NCBI GenBank assembly: GCA_031272005.1 | Contig: JAISUQ010000157.1 | Location: 1 to 13,992, forward strand | Reading direction: 5' to 3' | DNA: 13,992 nt | From: Coriobacteriales bacterium | Lineage (GTDB): Bacteria > Actinomycetota > Coriobacteriia > Coriobacteriales > UBA8131 | In this document: positions 13,131 to 13,992 of the stretch, piece after piece | How the letters are laid out: each line of letters begins with the position of its first letter | Numbering within the stretch: the stretch's first letter is position 1 | Notes under the pieces: generated by a model | Databases searched by the model: none | Told to the model about the DNA's origin: nothing | What the model saw: the letters and a program-made list of their open reading frames with translations, nothing else | Position numbers and translations under genes: made by a program

Positions 13131-13912
13131 CTGACCACACCACCAAAGCGGCGGTTGCGCTTCTGGTAGGCCAGGATGGCTCGCAGCAACTCATATTTGT
13201 CGAAATCCGGCCAGAGCACGTCGGTGATATACAGCTCGCTGTAAGCCAGCTGATAGAGCAAGAAGTTGGAGAGGCGCAGCTCACCACTGGTGCGGATAAG
13301 CAGATCCGGGTCGGGGAAGTCGGCGGTCTGCAGGTATCCGGCAAAATCCGCTGGCGTCAGGGCGTCAATGGCCGCCGCATCCAGCTGCCCAGCGGCAGCC
13401 TGACGCGCTATAGCCTGGGCGGCCTCGGTGATCTCCTGGCGCGAACCGTAGTTGACGGCGATAATCAAGGTCATGCCGGCATTGTCACGGGTCTTGACGA
13501 TGGCGTCCTCAAAGGTCTGACGGGTCTTGGGCGGCAACGGCGTCATGTCGCCAATCACCCGGATGCGCACCTGCTCTTCGTGCATGCCGTCGATCTCAGC
13601 AGCCATGGTTTTGGCAAACAGGTCCATCAAAGTCATGACTTCGGTGCGCGGCCGAGCCCAGTTTTCGGTGGAGAAGGAGTAAATCGTCAGGTAGCGCACG
13701 CCGAGGTCGTTGCTGGTGCGAATCAGCGCCCGCACCCCCTCAACGCCAGCCTTATGTCCCAACGCCCGCTGCTTGCCACGTTCCTGAGCCCAGCGACCAT
13801 TGCCGTCCATGATTACCGCGACGTGCGTTGGGATACGAGCCAGATCCAGCGCGGATAATTCCAGCCCCGCGGGCAGAGGCGTAAAGATGGCGGCTAGTTC
13901 TTCGGCGGTCAA
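13127..13912 (-). CDS. uppS: Undecaprenyl diphosphate synthase (isoprenyl transferase)
   Basis: UppS extends farnesyl diphosphate with isopentenyl diphosphate in cis to undecaprenyl diphosphate, the carrier for cell-wall synthesis. It is 261 residues, normal length. Motifs are HVAVIMDGNGRWAQ (30-43, catalytic Asp36), YSFSTENWARP (78-88), NYGSRQEI (154-161) and DPDLLIRTSGELRLSNFLL (201-219) followed by YSELYITDVLWPDF. The only upstream start is TTG at 13912, just after an in-frame TGA; its ribosome site is weak (GAG-rich). The frr stop is 50 bp upstream and the 3' end overlaps cdsA, placing it in the frr-uppS-cdsA-dxr cluster. Confidence 0.97.
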   Translation of the reverse strand: MTAEELAAIFTPLPAGLELSALDLARIPTHVAVIMDGNGRWAQERGKQRALGHKAGVEGVRALIRTSNDLGVRYLTIYSFSTENWARPRTEVMTLMDLFAKTMAAEIDGMHEEQVRIRVIGDMTPLPPKTRQTFEDAIVKTRDNAGMTLIIAVNYGSRQEITEAAQAIARQAAAGQLDAAAIDALTPADFAGYLQTADFPDPDLLIRTSGELRLSNFLLYQLAYSELYITDVLWPDFDKYELLRAILAYQKRNRRFGGVVS

Positions 13913-13962
13913 TTCTCAGCTCTCAACTCTCAAGACGCCCACAAAGTCCGACTCACCGGAGC

Positions 13963-13992
13963 CTAGACTTCCATCACTTCGGCTTCTTTGCG
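13963..13992 (-). CDS. frr: Ribosome recycling factor, C-terminal end only
   Basis: The last nine codons and stop are present, reading RKEAEVMEV. This matches the typical Frr ending (KEKEIMEV-like), and the gene belongs immediately upstream of uppS in this conserved cluster. Ribosome recycling factor splits post-termination ribosomes with EF-G. Only about 5% of the gene is visible. Confidence 0.8.
   Translation of the reverse strand, partial: RKEAEVMEV

Overview
The window is GC-rich and densely coded, with AT-rich spacers between gene blocks. It looks like the chromosome of an anaerobic Gram-positive-type bacterium. Supporting signs are the order frr-uppS-cdsA-dxr (standard in Firmicutes and also seen in some anaerobic Actinobacteria), strong GGAGG-type ribosome sites, frequent GTG and TTG starts, a BMP-family lipoprotein transporter and a large cytoplasmic-type molybdoenzyme. 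I cannot fix the lineage from sequence alone.

Layout. (1) 1-2027, minus: most of a molybdopterin oxidoreductase related to the acetylene hydratase / catechol dehydroxylase group, running off the left edge. (2) 2028-2290: divergent promoter region with a perfect 13+13 bp inverted repeat. (3) 2291-2929, plus: TetR-type regulator. (4) 3160-8566, minus: a complete ABC importer of the nucleoside (BMP/PnrA) type, with binding lipoprotein, double ATPase and two permeases; the last three are translationally overlapped. A strong hairpin and GC-rich repeats separate the lipoprotein gene from the ATPase gene. (5) 8567-9041: repeat-rich spacer with a foldback element. (6) 9042-9960, plus: three abutting small genes, namely a YgbA-type nitric-oxide-associated protein with a probably leaderless start, a 66-codon ORF made of 63-bp hairpin repeats, and a cysteine-rich zinc-ribbon-like protein. 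(7) 10163-13992, minus: deoC, dxr, cdsA, uppS and the last codons of frr, nearly all overlapping by a few bases.

How it fits together. The importer probably takes up nucleosides, and DeoC cleaves deoxyribose-5-phosphate to acetaldehyde and glyceraldehyde-3-phosphate. The latter is a precursor of the DXP pathway in which Dxr acts; UppS makes undecaprenyl diphosphate and CdsA makes CDP-diacylglycerol, so this block serves envelope lipid synthesis. The molybdoenzyme/TetR pair looks like a separate substrate-inducible catabolic unit.

The most unusual theme is repeat expansion. DeoC carries a ~65-residue Ala/Ser/Thr insertion containing a 96-bp tandem duplication. The first permease has charged N-terminal repeats and a Gly-rich tail, CdsA has a Pro/Ala-rich N-terminus, YgbA has an inserted low-complexity loop, and two spacers contain short GC-rich tandem repeats. 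No CRISPR-Cas, phage, transposase, tRNA or rRNA genes were seen.
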